64,000 bases of DNA from Deltaproteobacteria bacterium (GCA_018266075.1 JAFEBB010000009.1:62001-126000); one strand, 5' to 3'; shown: positions 31,199 through 41,491, counted from the first letter of the stretch. The notes: generated by a model not told the origin, from the letters alone. Program-made: numbers and translations.

Positions 31199-34141
31199 AT
31201 GCGGATCGGGCTTTGGCTGCCCCTTTTGGCTGCGCTGATGGCCTCCCAGGCATTCGCGCAGGTGATCCTCGCGCCTCTCGCGCCGCGCGCGCCCGAGGAA
31301 CGACACCTCAAGTTCGAGCCGCAGCCGCGTCTGGCGAACCTGAATGCCATCCCTGAGGGCCCGCTGGCGCCCGCGAGCACGCCCGGCAGCCTTCACATTC
31401 GCGGCAAGGTCATTGGCCAGCAGATCCCCGGCCACTTGAGGGTCACGGCGGTCACCGACGCGCGCAACTTCGCGCTGCTCACGGATCTGCACCGCGATTG
31501 CATCTCCGATATCGACCACGCGCCGCTGGTCTGCGGCTGCGGCGATGCCGAGCTCGAGCTCCTGCGCGATTTCGATCAGCGCGAAGGGGAGGGGAAGCCC
31601 GCGGCGCGCGCCGACGTCGCCGCCGACGGCTCGTTCGACCTCTCCGGGCTCCCCGAAGGCCAGTTCACCCTCTGGCTCGACGGCCCCGGAGCCCTCTCCA
31701 GCCTCGGCGATGTCCGCGCGGGCAGCCTGAACGTGAGTCTCCCGCTCCGAGCGGGCGTCGAGATTCACGGAAGGGTCCTCGACGAGGTCGGCCAGCCCAT
31801 TCGCGACGCCATCGTCACCTACCAGCAAGGGCTGGAGGCGCGGTTCTTCGACACGGTGAGCGCTGCGGACGGCTCCTTCACCATGCGGGTGAGCCAGCTC
31901 GACCGCGGCGCCCTCTTCGCGCGCCACGCGGGCTTCCAGGTGGCACGCGTGCGCGTGAACTCCGTGGATCTGGCGCACCTCGAGCTCGTGCTCCGCGATC
32001 CCCGGGCGATTACGGGAATCGTGCGGCGCGAGGGCGCGCCCGCAGCGGGCGCGGAGGTCACCGCGAACAGCCTCCGTTGCCGCGCGACCTCCCGGACCGA
32101 TGCCCAGGGCCGATTTCGCCTCGAGCGATTGCTGGGCGAGTCCTACGAGCTCGAGGCGCGCCAGCCGAACGGGCTCGCCAAGACCACGTTGACGATTTCG
32201 CCGGGCGAGGACGAGCACACCGTGGAGCTGGCCCTCCAGCCGCGCGCCGAGCTCTTCGGGCGCGTGGTCGACGCTTCGGGAAAGCCTGTTCCGGAGGCGC
32301 GCGTGCGGGTCGAAGGTGGATGGGACGCGCCGCACACCCTCGCGGGCAAGGACGGGAGCTATCTGCTGCGCGATCTGCTTCCGGGGAAGCTCCGCGTGCG
32401 TGCGACGGCCGGCGCGGCGTGGTCTGCGTCGAAAGAGATCGCCATCGAGAAGCCCGACCAGCGCACGTCGCTCGATTTCACGCTCGTGAACGGCCCCACG
32501 CTGCGCGGAACGTTGCTCCGGCCCGATGGAAAGCCGGCCGCACACCTCGAGCTCGAGGCGAGCGGCCCGCTGGGCACGCCCGAGGACAACCTCCAGGCCG
32601 AGTGGTTCCCGGTGCAGACCGACGAGCGCGGCGGCTTCGCGCTCCCGCTGCCCGTTGCTGGACGCTATCGGCTGCGCGCGTCGATCGAGGATTTCCCCGA
32701 GCTGGATCAGGAGCTCCAGGTGCCGCACGCGCCGGCGACCCTTCGAATTCCGCGTGGCGCGCGCGTGCTGGGCAAGGTCGCGGGCGTTCCGAAAGGCCTG
32801 GGCGTGCACGCGGTGCTCAAGCGCATACTGCCAGGGGCTTCGGAGCCCGAGCCGGGCAACCCCGGCATCGACGCCGACGACGGCGAAGCGCCCGGCACCT
32901 TCTCCTTCAAGGGCCTCGCGGCCGGGAAGTACGTGGGCAGCGTGTTGATCAGCACCTGGGCGGATGGAAATGGCACGTGGCGCTCGGTGGGACTGGCCAT
33001 CACCGTGCACGATGGCGAGACGAAATCGCTCGCCTTCAAGTTCGATGCAGGCAAGCCCATCGCCGGCCGGGTCATCGACGAAGCGGGCCATCCCGTGGCG
33101 GGCGTCGAGGTCCGCTTCGACGATTCCGACCCCGACCGTGGCGATCTGCGCCCTGGAGAACGGAGCGCCAGCGCCTCCGCGGTCTCCGACGCCGCCGGAC
33201 GCTTCCAGACCGGCCCGCTCGATCCCGGCAGCTATGGCTGGAAGGTCGATGACGCCGCCGCGATCGGCTCGGGGAATGCCAAGGCCGGCGACTCGAGCCT
33301 CGAATTGCGCGTGCGCACGATCCGGATGGTGCGCGGGCGCGTGGTGAACGTCGACAAGACCCCGGTGAGCGAATTTCAGCTCCTGGATCGCACGGTGCGC
33401 GCCGCCGACGGACGCTTCGAGGTGCCGTTCGCGCCGTTCCGGCCGAAGTCGGGGAGCGCGAGCCTCGAGATTCGAAAGTCGGGCTTCGTCAGCGAGCGGC
33501 GAGCGCTGTCGTGGAGCCCCGCAGGCGATCAGGAGTTGGGCGACATCGTCCTGGCGCCGCCGCGCGACCTCGAAGTGACGGTCGTCGATTCGTCAGGGAA
33601 GCCGGTCCACGATGCCAAGGTCCGCGCCACCATCTCGAGCCCATCGAAGCGCGTCGAGGTCTGTCCCGAGCCGGCTCGCTCGATCATCGAGAATGGCTTT
33701 GCGCCGGCGGAGCAGGGCACCGCGAAGCTGAATGGGATTCCCAGATATCCGCTGGTGCTCGAGGTGACCGCGCCGGGCCACGCCCATGCGCTGCAATCCG
33801 TCGACGCGTTGGTCACGCACGCCGCGGTGAAGCTCGAAGCCGGTCATCGGCTGGACGGGCACGTTCGAGATTCCGCGGGAAAGCCTGCCGAGGGGTTGGT
33901 GGTCTGCGCGCAGGGGCCGGATGGCGGTCGCACGGAGAGCACCAAGGCCGACGGAAGCTTCTCCTTTGATGACCTGCCCGCGGGCGAGCTCTCGGTCTTC
34001 GTCTATTCGTGGCCGGAGCACGTGAAGCGCGATGCCGACGGGCTCCCCGACGAATCCAGCGCCCTTCGCGGGCCCACTTCGAAGGTGAAGGTGCCCCAGG
34101 AGCAACCCATGGAGCTGCGCTGGACCACGCCCGCGAAGTAG
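31199..34141 (+). CDS. Large exported protein of repeated carboxypeptidase-regulatory-like (CarboxypepD_reg) domains
   Basis: The 980-residue product begins with a Sec signal (MRIGLWLPLLAALMASQAFA). The rest is a run of about eight to ten Ig-like beta-sandwich repeats with the recurring pattern G(R/K)V.D..GKPV..A.V.......D..G.F....L..G.Y, as in CarboxypepD_reg/TonB-plug-like surface modules. A CGCG pair near residue 112 is the only obvious cysteine motif. No enzyme domain was found. GGGGGAA precedes the ATG. The gene ends 3 nt before the convergent purB. Such proteins are common in myxobacterial envelopes; binding to polysaccharide or protein is a guess. Confidence 0.82.
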   Translation: MRIGLWLPLLAALMASQAFAQVILAPLAPRAPEERHLKFEPQPRLANLNAIPEGPLAPASTPGSLHIRGKVIGQQIPGHLRVTAVTDARNFALLTDLHRDCISDIDHAPLVCGCGDAELELLRDFDQREGEGKPAARADVAADGSFDLSGLPEGQFTLWLDGPGALSSLGDVRAGSLNVSLPLRAGVEIHGRVLDEVGQPIRDAIVTYQQGLEARFFDTVSAADGSFTMRVSQLDRGALFARHAGFQVARVRVNSVDLAHLELVLRDPRAITGIVRREGAPAAGAEVTANSLRCRATSRTDAQGRFRLERLLGESYELEARQPNGLAKTTLTISPGEDEHTVELALQPRAELFGRVVDASGKPVPEARVRVEGGWDAPHTLAGKDGSYLLRDLLPGKLRVRATAGAAWSASKEIAIEKPDQRTSLDFTLVNGPTLRGTLLRPDGKPAAHLELEASGPLGTPEDNLQAEWFPVQTDERGGFALPLPVAGRYRLRASIEDFPELDQELQVPHAPATLRIPRGARVLGKVAGVPKGLGVHAVLKRILPGASEPEPGNPGIDADDGEAPGTFSFKGLAAGKYVGSVLISTWADGNGTWRSVGLAITVHDGETKSLAFKFDAGKPIAGRVIDEAGHPVAGVEVRFDDSDPDRGDLRPGERSASASAVSDAAGRFQTGPLDPGSYGWKVDDAAAIGSGNAKAGDSSLELRVRTIRMVRGRVVNVDKTPVSEFQLLDRTVRAADGRFEVPFAPFRPKSGSASLEIRKSGFVSERRALSWSPAGDQELGDIVLAPPRDLEVTVVDSSGKPVHDAKVRATISSPSKRVEVCPEPARSIIENGFAPAEQGTAKLNGIPRYPLVLEVTAPGHAHALQSVDALVTHAAVKLEAGHRLDGHVRDSAGKPAEGLVVCAQGPDGGRTESTKADGSFSFDDLPAGELSVFVYSWPEHVKRDADGLPDESSALRGPTSKVKVPQEQPMELRWTTPAK

Positions 34142-34144
34142 CGG

Positions 34145-35461
34145 CTACTTCGATCGACCGAACACGCGCACGAAGATGTCGTCGACGTGCCGGAAGTGGT
34201 GCTCCAGATCCAGGCACGCGTCGATCTCCGCGGGCGTCATGAGCTTGGCGAGCTCGGCGTCGCCGCGGAGCGCCTCGCGGAAGTTCTGGTTCTGCTCCCA
34301 GACCTTCATGGCATTGCGCTGCACCACCACGTAGGCGGCCTGGCGATCGAGGCCCTTGCGCGCGAGCTCCAGCAAGAGCCGCTGCGAGTGCACCAGCCCG
34401 CCGTACGCCTCGAGGTTCTCCTTCATCCGCTCGGGGTACACGCGCAGGTCCTCCACCAGCTTGGCGAAGCGGTGGAGCATGAAGTCCAGCGTGACCGTCG
34501 CGTCCGGGCCGATGATGCGCTCGACCGACGAGTGCGAGATGTCGCGCTCGTGCCAGAGCGCCACGTCTTCCATGGCCGAGAGCGCGTAGCCGCGCAGCAG
34601 CCGCGCGAGCCCGGTGAGGTTCTCGCTGAGCACCGGGTTGCGCTTGTGAGGCATGGCGCTGGAGCCCTTTTGACCGACCGTGAAGGGCTCCTCGGCCTCG
34701 CGGACCTCGGTGCGCTGCAGGTGGCGAATCTCGGTCGCGAACTTCTCGATCGACGCGCCCACCAGCGCCAGCACGTTGAAGAACTCGGCGTGCCGGTCGC
34801 GCTGGACGATCTGCGTGGCCGCGGGCTCGCCGCCGGTGAGCCCGAGCCGCCGGCACACGTGCGCTTCCACGGCGGGCGGCAGGTGCGCGAACGTGCCCAC
34901 CGCGCCGGAGATCTTGCCCACCGCCACGCGCGAAATGGCCGCGCGCAGCCGGGCCTCGGCGCGCGAGAGCTCGTCGTACCAGGTGGCCATCTTGAGCCCG
35001 AAGGTGATGGGCTCGGCGTGGATGCCGTGCGAGCGGCCGATCATCGGCGTGCGCTTGTGCTCCAAGGCGCGCTTCTCCACCGCCTTCTTGCAGCGGTCGA
35101 GGCCCGAGAGCAGCAGCTCGCCCGCGAGCTTGAGCTGAACGGCCAGAGACGTGTCGAGCACATCGCTCGAGGTCATGCCCAAATGCAGCCAGCGCGCGTC
35201 CGGGCCGATGCGGCGCTCCATGAAGGTGAGGAACGCGATGACGTCGTGCTTGGTGGTCTTCTCGATCTCGTCGATGGCGGCCACGTCGGCGGCGTTGAAG
35301 CTGCCGGCCTTGCTCACGCAGCTCGCCAGCGCGTCGCCGGGCGCCAGGCCTTGCTCGACGAGCCCCTCGAGCGCGTAGAGCTCCACGTCGCGCCAGAGCT
35401 CCAGCCGCTTCTCGCTGGTCCAGAGCTGCGTCATCTCCGGCCGGGCGTAGCGGGGAATCAT
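34145..35461 (-). CDS. purB: Adenylosuccinate lyase
   Basis: PurB cleaves SAICAR and adenylosuccinate in purine synthesis. The 438-residue product has the family signature [11 protein letters not shown], the [11 protein letters not shown] segment and the catalytic His in RSHGIHAEP. The start overlaps the stop of the substrate-binding protein gene (ATGA), making it the third gene of a kinase/FGE - binding protein - purB operon. A housekeeping purine enzyme placed behind a signalling gene is unusual. Confidence 0.95.
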   Translation of the reverse strand: MIPRYARPEMTQLWTSEKRLELWRDVELYALEGLVEQGLAPGDALASCVSKAGSFNAADVAAIDEIEKTTKHDVIAFLTFMERRIGPDARWLHLGMTSSDVLDTSLAVQLKLAGELLLSGLDRCKKAVEKRALEHKRTPMIGRSHGIHAEPITFGLKMATWYDELSRAEARLRAAISRVAVGKISGAVGTFAHLPPAVEAHVCRRLGLTGGEPAATQIVQRDRHAEFFNVLALVGASIEKFATEIRHLQRTEVREAEEPFTVGQKGSSAMPHKRNPVLSENLTGLARLLRGYALSAMEDVALWHERDISHSSVERIIGPDATVTLDFMLHRFAKLVEDLRVYPERMKENLEAYGGLVHSQRLLLELARKGLDRQAAYVVVQRNAMKVWEQNQNFREALRGDAELAKLMTPAEIDACLDLEHHFRHVDDIFVRVFGRSK

Positions 35462-36405
35462 GGAATGGCCCTCACCGCGAGGCCCTTCTGGCCCGCGTAG
35501 TCGAGCACGCGCGCGGAGAACTGCGCATCGAGCGCGAGCGTGCGGGTGGTGGACAGGTTCACCCAGACGTCGAGGCCTCCGGGCGGCATCACCGCGAGCG
35601 CGCCAGGATTCACGTGCTCCACGGCGATGCGCGACGCGAGCCGGCCCGCCTGGTTTCCAATGGCCAGGGGGTTCGCGGTGAACGCGGTGAGCGCGCCCTC
35701 GCGGACCTGGCCTTCGGTGAGCGCGAAGAGCGGCACCTTGGCCTTCTTGCACGCGGCCACGAGCGCGCTGGTAGCCGCGACAGTCGCCGTCCCGCGATCG
35801 GCGATGAGCCACACCGCGTCCACCTCGCCCGCGAGCGCGGCGGCGGCCTCCGGCACCTCACGCTTGCCCAGCTTCTCGGCCTTGAGCGAGAGCCCGAGCT
35901 TCTGCGCCACCGGCCCGGCTTGATCGACGAGCGGCTGGGTCAGCTCGGGCGTGTAGAGCACGCCCACCTTCTTGGCATTCGGCAGCAGCGCGTGCACGGC
36001 GCCGAGCTGGTCCTCGAGGGGGCGCGTCAGCGCGATGCCGGTGACGTTCTTCGCCTCGAGCCCGTACTTCTCGTAGTTGGGCACCATCGCGAACACGATG
36101 GGCACGTCGGTGGTGGCGCGCTTGGCGGCGTTGGCGGCCAGCGGCCCCAGCGCGAGGATCACTGCGGGGTTGCGCTTGAGGGCCGCGTCCATCACCTCGT
36201 CGGCCTTCTTGGCGTTGCCGTCGAGGGAGAAGCGGGCGAGCTCCAGATCCGGCGCCTGCGCGGCGAACCCGGTCACGACCTCCTGGTAGCTCTCCAGCGC
36301 GTCCGACTGCACCACGGCGACGACCGCGTTCGAGGCGTGCGCAGCGAAGGGCAGGGCGAGCGTGAGCGCCACCAGCGCCCACGTCTGCACGAATCTCGAG
36401 GACAT
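35458..36405 (-). CDS. ABC transporter substrate-binding protein (PF04392-like)
   Basis: The 315-residue product has a Sec signal ending AAHA and the fold pattern of the TrpX-like ABC_sub_bind family: NPAVILALGPLAANAAKR, GVLYTPE, VWLIADRGT and a closing VNLSTTRTLALD. These proteins deliver amino acids or other small ligands. No permease or ATPase gene is adjacent, so it may act as a ligand sensor. Its start overlaps the kinase stop (TGATG) and its stop overlaps the purB start, so all three are translationally coupled. Confidence 0.82.
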   Translation of the reverse strand: MSSRFVQTWALVALTLALPFAAHASNAVVAVVQSDALESYQEVVTGFAAQAPDLELARFSLDGNAKKADEVMDAALKRNPAVILALGPLAANAAKRATTDVPIVFAMVPNYEKYGLEAKNVTGIALTRPLEDQLGAVHALLPNAKKVGVLYTPELTQPLVDQAGPVAQKLGLSLKAEKLGKREVPEAAAALAGEVDAVWLIADRGTATVAATSALVAACKKAKVPLFALTEGQVREGALTAFTANPLAIGNQAGRLASRIAVEHVNPGALAVMPPGGLDVWVNLSTTRTLALDAQFSARVLDYAGQKGLAVRAIP

Positions 36406-38723
36406 CAGCTGCCGTCCTTGCAGCAGCGGAAGCCGAGCGACGACTCCTTGGAGCGCTCGCCCACGGCGCGACGGCCGGCGCAGCGGGCCATGGCCTCGCC
36501 CGACGCGCCCTTCACGGCCTTGCCGGGGATCGCCGAGGAGTACCGCGACGTCGTCCACTCCGCCGCGTTGCCCGAGAGGTCGTACACGCCGTAGCCCGAC
36601 TTGCAGCGCGGGTGATCGCCGGTGGGGCCGGGCGTCTTGGAGGTGTTGCAGGCGTCCTTGTCGTTGGTCTCGCCCCAGGCGAAGCGCGTGTTCGACGGGC
36701 CCTTGCAGGCGCGCTCCCACTCGTCCTCGCTGCAGAGGCGCTTGCCCTGGCCTTCGCAGGCCGACTTCGCCTCGGCGTAGGTGAGCCCCGTGCTCGGCTT
36801 CTGTCCGGCCTGGTTCGGGTACTCGTACAGGTCGATGCAGTAGGCCTCGGTGTGGGCCTTGGAGAGCGGCATCTCGTCCCAGCCCGCGAGCTGGTCGCCC
36901 GACTTGTAGCCCTTGAGGTAGTCGCCCGCGGAAATCGACGCCATGCCGTCGGGGCAGCCGCCCGCGCCGCCGCCGCCGGTCGTCGGGTGCGGAACGGGAA
37001 CGAGCGAGCCGCCCGTGCTCGTGGCCGGCGGCGGATCGTTGAACTTGGCGAGCTTGGTGCCGCCGTCGGTGAGGCCCTGCAGCGCCACCTCGCCGCCATC
37101 GGTGGCCAGCGAGTTGCGGATCTGCATCACCTCGAGCTGCTTCAGGCGACCGGCGTCTTCTTCGTCGAGCTTGCGCTGCCGCTCGAGCTCGGCCTTCTGC
37201 TCGTCGAGGAGCGCCTGCGCCTGCGCCGACTTCTGGTGCTGCAGGTAGAGCCAGCCGCCGCCCACGCCCGCGAGCAAGCCCACGACCATGAGCAAGGGAA
37301 TGGCCCACTGGGTCTTGCTCTGCTGCGGGAGCGGCCGCGCGATGGGCATGGGCGCGGACGGCTTGGCGTAGCTGAACGGTGGCGGCGTGGGAACGCGCGG
37401 AATCGAGTCCGTCGCGACGACCTGCGTGGGCTCTTCGGTCGCGGCGCCATTGGCGTCGACGACGTTCGAGAGGATGACCTTCGTCGGCAGCGCCTGCTGT
37501 GGATCGGCGACCGGCGGCGGGACGTTGGGCCCCGAGTCCTCCACCGGATCCAGCGCGGGGATCTTCGCGGTGGCCGCATTGGCGAGCGGCGGCGGGCGGA
37601 TGGCCGGCGGCGTGGTCTCGGGATCGAGCGCCGCGGTCATCACCGGCGGCGGCGGCGGGCGGCGGCTCACCGACGTCTTGCGGCCCGGATCCGTCGACGG
37701 CCGGGCCTTGCTCTGCGCGGCCATGGCTGTGGCCACCGCCTGGCGTGAGAGGGGGACCGTCGATCCGCTGTCGAGGTCCTCGGCGCCGCCCGTGAGCATG
37801 GCGATCTCGGCGGAGAGCGCGCCCGCACGCGAGAAGCGCGCAGCGGGATTCTCGTTCACCGCGCGGCGATAGAGCGCTTCGAGCTCGGGCGTGACGGCCG
37901 TGTTGAGCGTGCGCAGCTCGGGGATCTCGCCGCCCTCGGGCAGCGCGCCGCCCATCATCTCGCCGAGGATCGCGCCCAGCGCGTACACGTCGACGGCCGA
38001 GCTCACCTCGCCACCGGTCACGAACTCGGGCGCGCAGTAGCGGTCGGCCTTGCGCGTCTTCTGCGCGTTCACGAACGGCAGCCGCGGCATGGCCATGCCC
38101 AGCGAGACGTCGGTGACCTTGAGCAGGTCGGGCAGCACCAGCACGTTCTCGGGCTTCAGGTCGCCGTGGACGATGCCCAGCTTGTGCGCCTCATCCAGCG
38201 CGTTCGCGAGCTGCGCGAGGATGGGCTCCACCTCGTCGAGGCGGAAGAACTGACCCTTCTCCTTGCGCAGGTCGATGATCTTGCGCAGCGAGAGGCCGTC
38301 GAGGAACTGGCTGGTGAAGTAGGGGCGATCGTTGTGCTCGCCCTCTTCGTACACGCGCGCGATGTTGTTGTGGTTCAGCTTTCGCGCGCCCTTCAGCTCG
38401 CGGGCGAACGCGCGGCGCTCCTCGTGCGTCTGCAGCAGCTTGGGCGAGACGCTCTTCAGCGCGACTTCGACATCGACCTCCTTGTCGTGCGCGCGGAAGA
38501 CGAAGCCGACGGGGCCCTGACCGACGGTGTCGCGGATGGTGTAGCGGTTGGAGATGACGTCGCCCGTCTTGTAGGGCGCGCCGTCGATCGAAGCGGTGGA
38601 GAGCTTGCGCCGCGAGAACGTGCCCGTGGCCTGCCGCAGCCCGCCCGAGGCAAACGACTGCCCGCAGGTGGGGCAGTTTCCGCTCCCATCTGGGACATGG
38701 CTGCCGCAGCGATAGCAAAGCAA
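36405..38723 (-). CDS. Transmembrane Ser/Thr kinase fused to an extracytoplasmic FGE-sulfatase-like domain
   Basis: The 772-residue product has a TTG start. In order: zinc ribbon CYRC..CPTC (3-20), kinase domain (about 58-310), a long Pro-rich linker, one membrane helix (about 474-495), a coiled coil (497-535) and a C-terminal formylglycine-generating-enzyme-like domain (590-772; GLTYAEAKSAC, RLCSEDEWERAC, DLSGNAAEWT, GFRCC). Kinase motifs deviate: HRD reads HGD (186-188, catalytic Asp kept) and DFG reads DVS (205-207, metal Asp kept). Lys90, Lys190 and Asn193 are present, so activity is plausible. The FGE-like part is outside the cell and may bind ligand rather than oxidise Cys. Confidence 0.88.
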   Translation of the reverse strand: MLCYRCGSHVPDGSGNCPTCGQSFASGGLRQATGTFSRRKLSTASIDGAPYKTGDVISNRYTIRDTVGQGPVGFVFRAHDKEVDVEVALKSVSPKLLQTHEERRAFARELKGARKLNHNNIARVYEEGEHNDRPYFTSQFLDGLSLRKIIDLRKEKGQFFRLDEVEPILAQLANALDEAHKLGIVHGDLKPENVLVLPDLLKVTDVSLGMAMPRLPFVNAQKTRKADRYCAPEFVTGGEVSSAVDVYALGAILGEMMGGALPEGGEIPELRTLNTAVTPELEALYRRAVNENPAARFSRAGALSAEIAMLTGGAEDLDSGSTVPLSRQAVATAMAAQSKARPSTDPGRKTSVSRRPPPPPVMTAALDPETTPPAIRPPPLANAATAKIPALDPVEDSGPNVPPPVADPQQALPTKVILSNVVDANGAATEEPTQVVATDSIPRVPTPPPFSYAKPSAPMPIARPLPQQSKTQWAIPLLMVVGLLAGVGGGWLYLQHQKSAQAQALLDEQKAELERQRKLDEEDAGRLKQLEVMQIRNSLATDGGEVALQGLTDGGTKLAKFNDPPPATSTGGSLVPVPHPTTGGGGAGGCPDGMASISAGDYLKGYKSGDQLAGWDEMPLSKAHTEAYCIDLYEYPNQAGQKPSTGLTYAEAKSACEGQGKRLCSEDEWERACKGPSNTRFAWGETNDKDACNTSKTPGPTGDHPRCKSGYGVYDLSGNAAEWTTSRYSSAIPGKAVKGASGEAMARCAGRRAVGERSKESSLGFRCCKDGS

Positions 38724-38924
38724 AGCGGACGGCTCCGAAATCCGGGCGATTCCGACCAGGGCAGGCCCGGGAGGACGGCGAAAATATCAGTTTAAAGCTC
38801 GGCCGAGCAAGCGTCGGGCCTGTCTGAAGCGCCGGTTTTGCGGCCAAAGATCGGGAGGTTGAATCGGGCTCTGGCGGCCGACCGCCTTGCACGATGCCAG
38901 GGCGCTGCCGCATGGCGCCACAGG

Positions 38925-38941
38925 GCCCAATTTTGTTGGGC
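38925..38941 (+). promoter_or_regulatory. Hairpin covering the ribosome-site position before the DUF2383 gene
   Basis: GCCCAA-TTTTG-TTGGGC forms a perfect 6-bp stem ending 5 nt before the ATG at 38947, where a ribosome site would normally lie. It could limit initiation or be a short terminator. Confidence 0.35.
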
Positions 38942-38946
38942 TCACC

Positions 38947-39393
38947 ATGACCGAGACCACCCGTACGCTCAACGAGTTGCTCATGCGCGCGCACGATCTC
39001 ACGCGCGCTTACGGCGCCGCCGCCGACCACGTGCGCAGCCCTACGCTCGCCGCCCAGCTCGAGGGGCTCCGGCTCGAGCACCAGCGCGTGGCGTCGGATC
39101 TCACGGCGCTCGTGCTCCGGCTCGGCGGGCAGCCGAAGGGACATCCCGATGCGCGTGGCCCGCTGTTGAGCGGGCTGGCGACCGTGAGCTCGCTGTGGAG
39201 CGATGAAGCGGTGGTGCTCGCGCTGCTCCGCGCGGAGGAGGTGGCCGGGCGATCGTTCGAGCAGGCGCTCGACGGCTCGCTTCCGGATTCAGCGCGTGAG
39301 GTGGTGCTCGCCGCGCTGCGCGTGCGGCGGACGAACGGCGCGCGGCTTCGCGAGCTGCGGATCGAGTCGGCGCGAGAGCTGGAACAGAGGTAG
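38947..39393 (+). CDS. DUF2383-type ferritin-like protein
   Basis: The 148-residue, all-helical product matches the DUF2383 pattern: TLNELLMRAHDLTRAY at the start, a central LGGQPKGHPDARGPL loop, an E-x2-A-x3-F segment (EEVAGRSFEQAL) and a closing RTNGARLRELR. Family members are four-helix bundles related to ferritins and are often stress-associated; iron binding is not established. No signal peptide is seen. It diverges from the kinase/FGE operon across 223 bp. Confidence 0.8.
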   Translation: MTETTRTLNELLMRAHDLTRAYGAAADHVRSPTLAAQLEGLRLEHQRVASDLTALVLRLGGQPKGHPDARGPLLSGLATVSSLWSDEAVVLALLRAEEVAGRSFEQALDGSLPDSAREVVLAALRVRRTNGARLRELRIESARELEQR

Positions 39394-39412
39394 TCGGGGG
39401 CCGGCCCCTCCA

Positions 39413-39447
39413 ACATCCACCTCTCACTTCACTCGCGTGGTGGATGT
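39413..39447. terminator. Hairpin between converging DUF2383 and typA genes
   Basis: ACATCCACC (39413-39421) pairs perfectly with GGTGGATGT (39439-39447). It lies between two convergent stops and probably ends both transcripts, although neither side has a long T-run. Confidence 0.5.
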
Positions 39448-39481
39448 AGGAGGAGATTCCAAGCCCCGACCCGAAACCGGC

Positions 39482-41323
39482 CTACTCGATGAGCCCGAGC
39501 TCGCGCTTCTTGTCGCGCTCCATGCGGTAGCGATCGGTCACGTTCAGGCTCTTCTTGCGCAGGCGGATGTTCTTCGGCGTGACCTCGACGAGCTCGTCGT
39601 TGCCAATCCACTCCAGCGCCTTCTCGAGACCCATGTCGCGCGGCGGCGTGAGCATGATGTTCTCGTCGCGGCCGGCGGCGCGGATGTTGGTGAGCTTCTT
39701 CTCGCGGCACACGTTCACGTCGATGTCGTTCGGGTGGCTGTGCTCGCCCAGGATCATCCCCTGGTACACCTCGACGCCCGGGTTCACGAAGAACGCGCCG
39801 CGGTCCTGCAGCTTGAAGATGGCGTACGCCACCGCCTCGCCCGTGCGGTCCGCGATGATCGCGCCGTTGGTGCGCTTGGGGATGCCGCCCATCCACGGCT
39901 CATAGCCGTCGAACTGGCTCGACATGATCCCCTCACCACGCGTGATGGTGAGGAACTCGTTGCGGAACCCGAGCAAGCCGCGTGCGGGCACGCGGAACTG
40001 CAAGCGCGTGCGGCCGGAGCCGAGCGGCGCCATGTCCACCATGCGGCCCTTGCGCGGACCCATGCGCTCGGTCACCACACCCACCGCCACATCGGGCACG
40101 TCGCAGACCATGCGCTCCATGGGCTCGTTCTCCACGCCGTCGACGATCTTGGTGATCGGCTCCGGGTTGGAGACAGTGAGCTCATAGCCTTCGCGGCGCA
40201 TCGTCTCCACGATCACCGCGAGCTGCAATTCGCCGCGGCCCACGACCTTGAACGCGTCGGGCGTGTCGGTCTCTTCGACGCGAATCGACACGTTTCGATA
40301 CTGCTCGCGCATCAAGCGCTCGCGCAGGTTGCGGCTGGTGACGTACTTGCCCTCGCGGCCCGCGAACGGACCGTCGTTCACGCGGAACACCATCGACATG
40401 GTGGGCTGATCCACCTCGATGCGCGGCAGCGGCTTCGGATTCTCGGGATCGGTGAAGGTGTCGCCGATGGAGATGTTCTCCAGGCCGGCCACGCAGACGA
40501 TCTCGCCCGCGCCGGCTTCCTTGGTCTCGGCGCGCTTCAAGCCATCGAAGGTATAGATCTTCACGATCTTTCCCTTCTCGAGCTTGCCGCCCTCGCGGAC
40601 GTTGCCGATCTCCATGCCCTCGCGGAGCACGCCGCTGTTGATGCGGCCGATCGCCAGTCGCCCGACGTAGTCGTCGTAGTCGAGGTTGTCGACGAGCATC
40701 TGCAGCTCTTTGACCTCGCCCTCCGGCGGCGGCGGGACGTGGCTGAGGATGGCCTCGAAGAGCGGCTCCAGGCTGGTGCCCGGAACTTCGAGTCGCGTGC
40801 TGGCCTTGCCTTCGCGGGCGATGGCGTAGATGACGGGGAACTCGAGCTGCTTCTCGTCGGCGCCGAGGTCGATGTAGAGCGAGTACACCGCGTCGAGCAC
40901 CTCGCGCGGGCGGGCGTCGTGGCGGTCGATCTTGTTGATCACCAGCACGCTCGGCAGGCCGAGGCTCATGGCCTTGCTGAGCACGAAGCGCGTCTGGGGG
41001 AGCGGGCCTTCGGCCGCGTCCACGAGGAGCAGCACGCCGTCCACGAGGCGGAGCGCGCGCTCGACCTCACCGCCGAAGTCCGCGTGACCGGGCGTGTCGA
41101 CGATGTTGATCTTGTGCCCGCGGAAGTTCACGGCCGTGTTCTTGGCCATGATGGTGATGCCCTTCTCGCGCTCCAGGTCGTTGGAGTCCATCACCCGGTC
41201 GGTGACGGCCTCGTTCGAGCGGAAGGTACCCGCCTGGCGGAGGAGGAAGTCCACCAGGGTGGTCTTCCCGTGGTCGACGTGCGCCACGATGGCCACGTTC
41301 CGAATCTTCTGACGATCGATCAT
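39482..41323 (-). CDS. typA: Ribosome-associated GTPase TypA/BipA
   Basis: TypA is a translational GTPase related to EF-G that helps ribosome assembly and stress responses. The 613-residue product has G1 [10 protein letters not shown]2 with REKGITI, G3 [17 protein letters not shown]4 NKIDR, EF-G-like domains II, III and V and the TypA-specific C-terminal domain ([16 protein letters not shown]..). The start at 41323 is fixed by [17 protein letters not shown]; a longer frame is spurious. Confidence 0.97.
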   Translation of the reverse strand: MIDRQKIRNVAIVAHVDHGKTTLVDFLLRQAGTFRSNEAVTDRVMDSNDLEREKGITIMAKNTAVNFRGHKINIVDTPGHADFGGEVERALRLVDGVLLLVDAAEGPLPQTRFVLSKAMSLGLPSVLVINKIDRHDARPREVLDAVYSLYIDLGADEKQLEFPVIYAIAREGKASTRLEVPGTSLEPLFEAILSHVPPPPEGEVKELQMLVDNLDYDDYVGRLAIGRINSGVLREGMEIGNVREGGKLEKGKIVKIYTFDGLKRAETKEAGAGEIVCVAGLENISIGDTFTDPENPKPLPRIEVDQPTMSMVFRVNDGPFAGREGKYVTSRNLRERLMREQYRNVSIRVEETDTPDAFKVVGRGELQLAVIVETMRREGYELTVSNPEPITKIVDGVENEPMERMVCDVPDVAVGVVTERMGPRKGRMVDMAPLGSGRTRLQFRVPARGLLGFRNEFLTITRGEGIMSSQFDGYEPWMGGIPKRTNGAIIADRTGEAVAYAIFKLQDRGAFFVNPGVEVYQGMILGEHSHPNDIDVNVCREKKLTNIRAAGRDENIMLTPPRDMGLEKALEWIGNDELVEVTPKNIRLRKKSLNVTDRYRMERDKKRELGLIE

Positions 41324-41462
41324 TGGTTGAGGCTTCTGCGCGGGAAAGAGCGCTGGGGCTAAACAGAAAAGGCCGGGCCTTATAGTCCGGGCGCCGCAGT
41401 GCGGCAAGCGAACGTCCGGGGGCTGACGTCCTGATTAACCATCGCCACCCGGAAAAGCGAAC

Positions 41463-41491
41463 GGCGGCCGCTCTTTGAGGAGCGAGCCGCC
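41463..41491 (-). terminator. Intrinsic terminator of gltA
   Basis: GGCGGC-CGCTC (41463-41473) pairs with GAGCG-A-GCCGCC (41480-41491) around a short TTTGAG loop. On the minus strand the hairpin is followed by GTTCGCTTTTC, 23 nt after the gltA stop. Confidence 0.7.

Noticed and set aside
39396-39408. GGGGCCGGCCCC palindrome after the DUF2383 gene as a terminator
   Set aside because: It has no loop, so it cannot fold as a hairpin; the ACATCCACC/GGTGGATGT repeat beside it is the better candidate.
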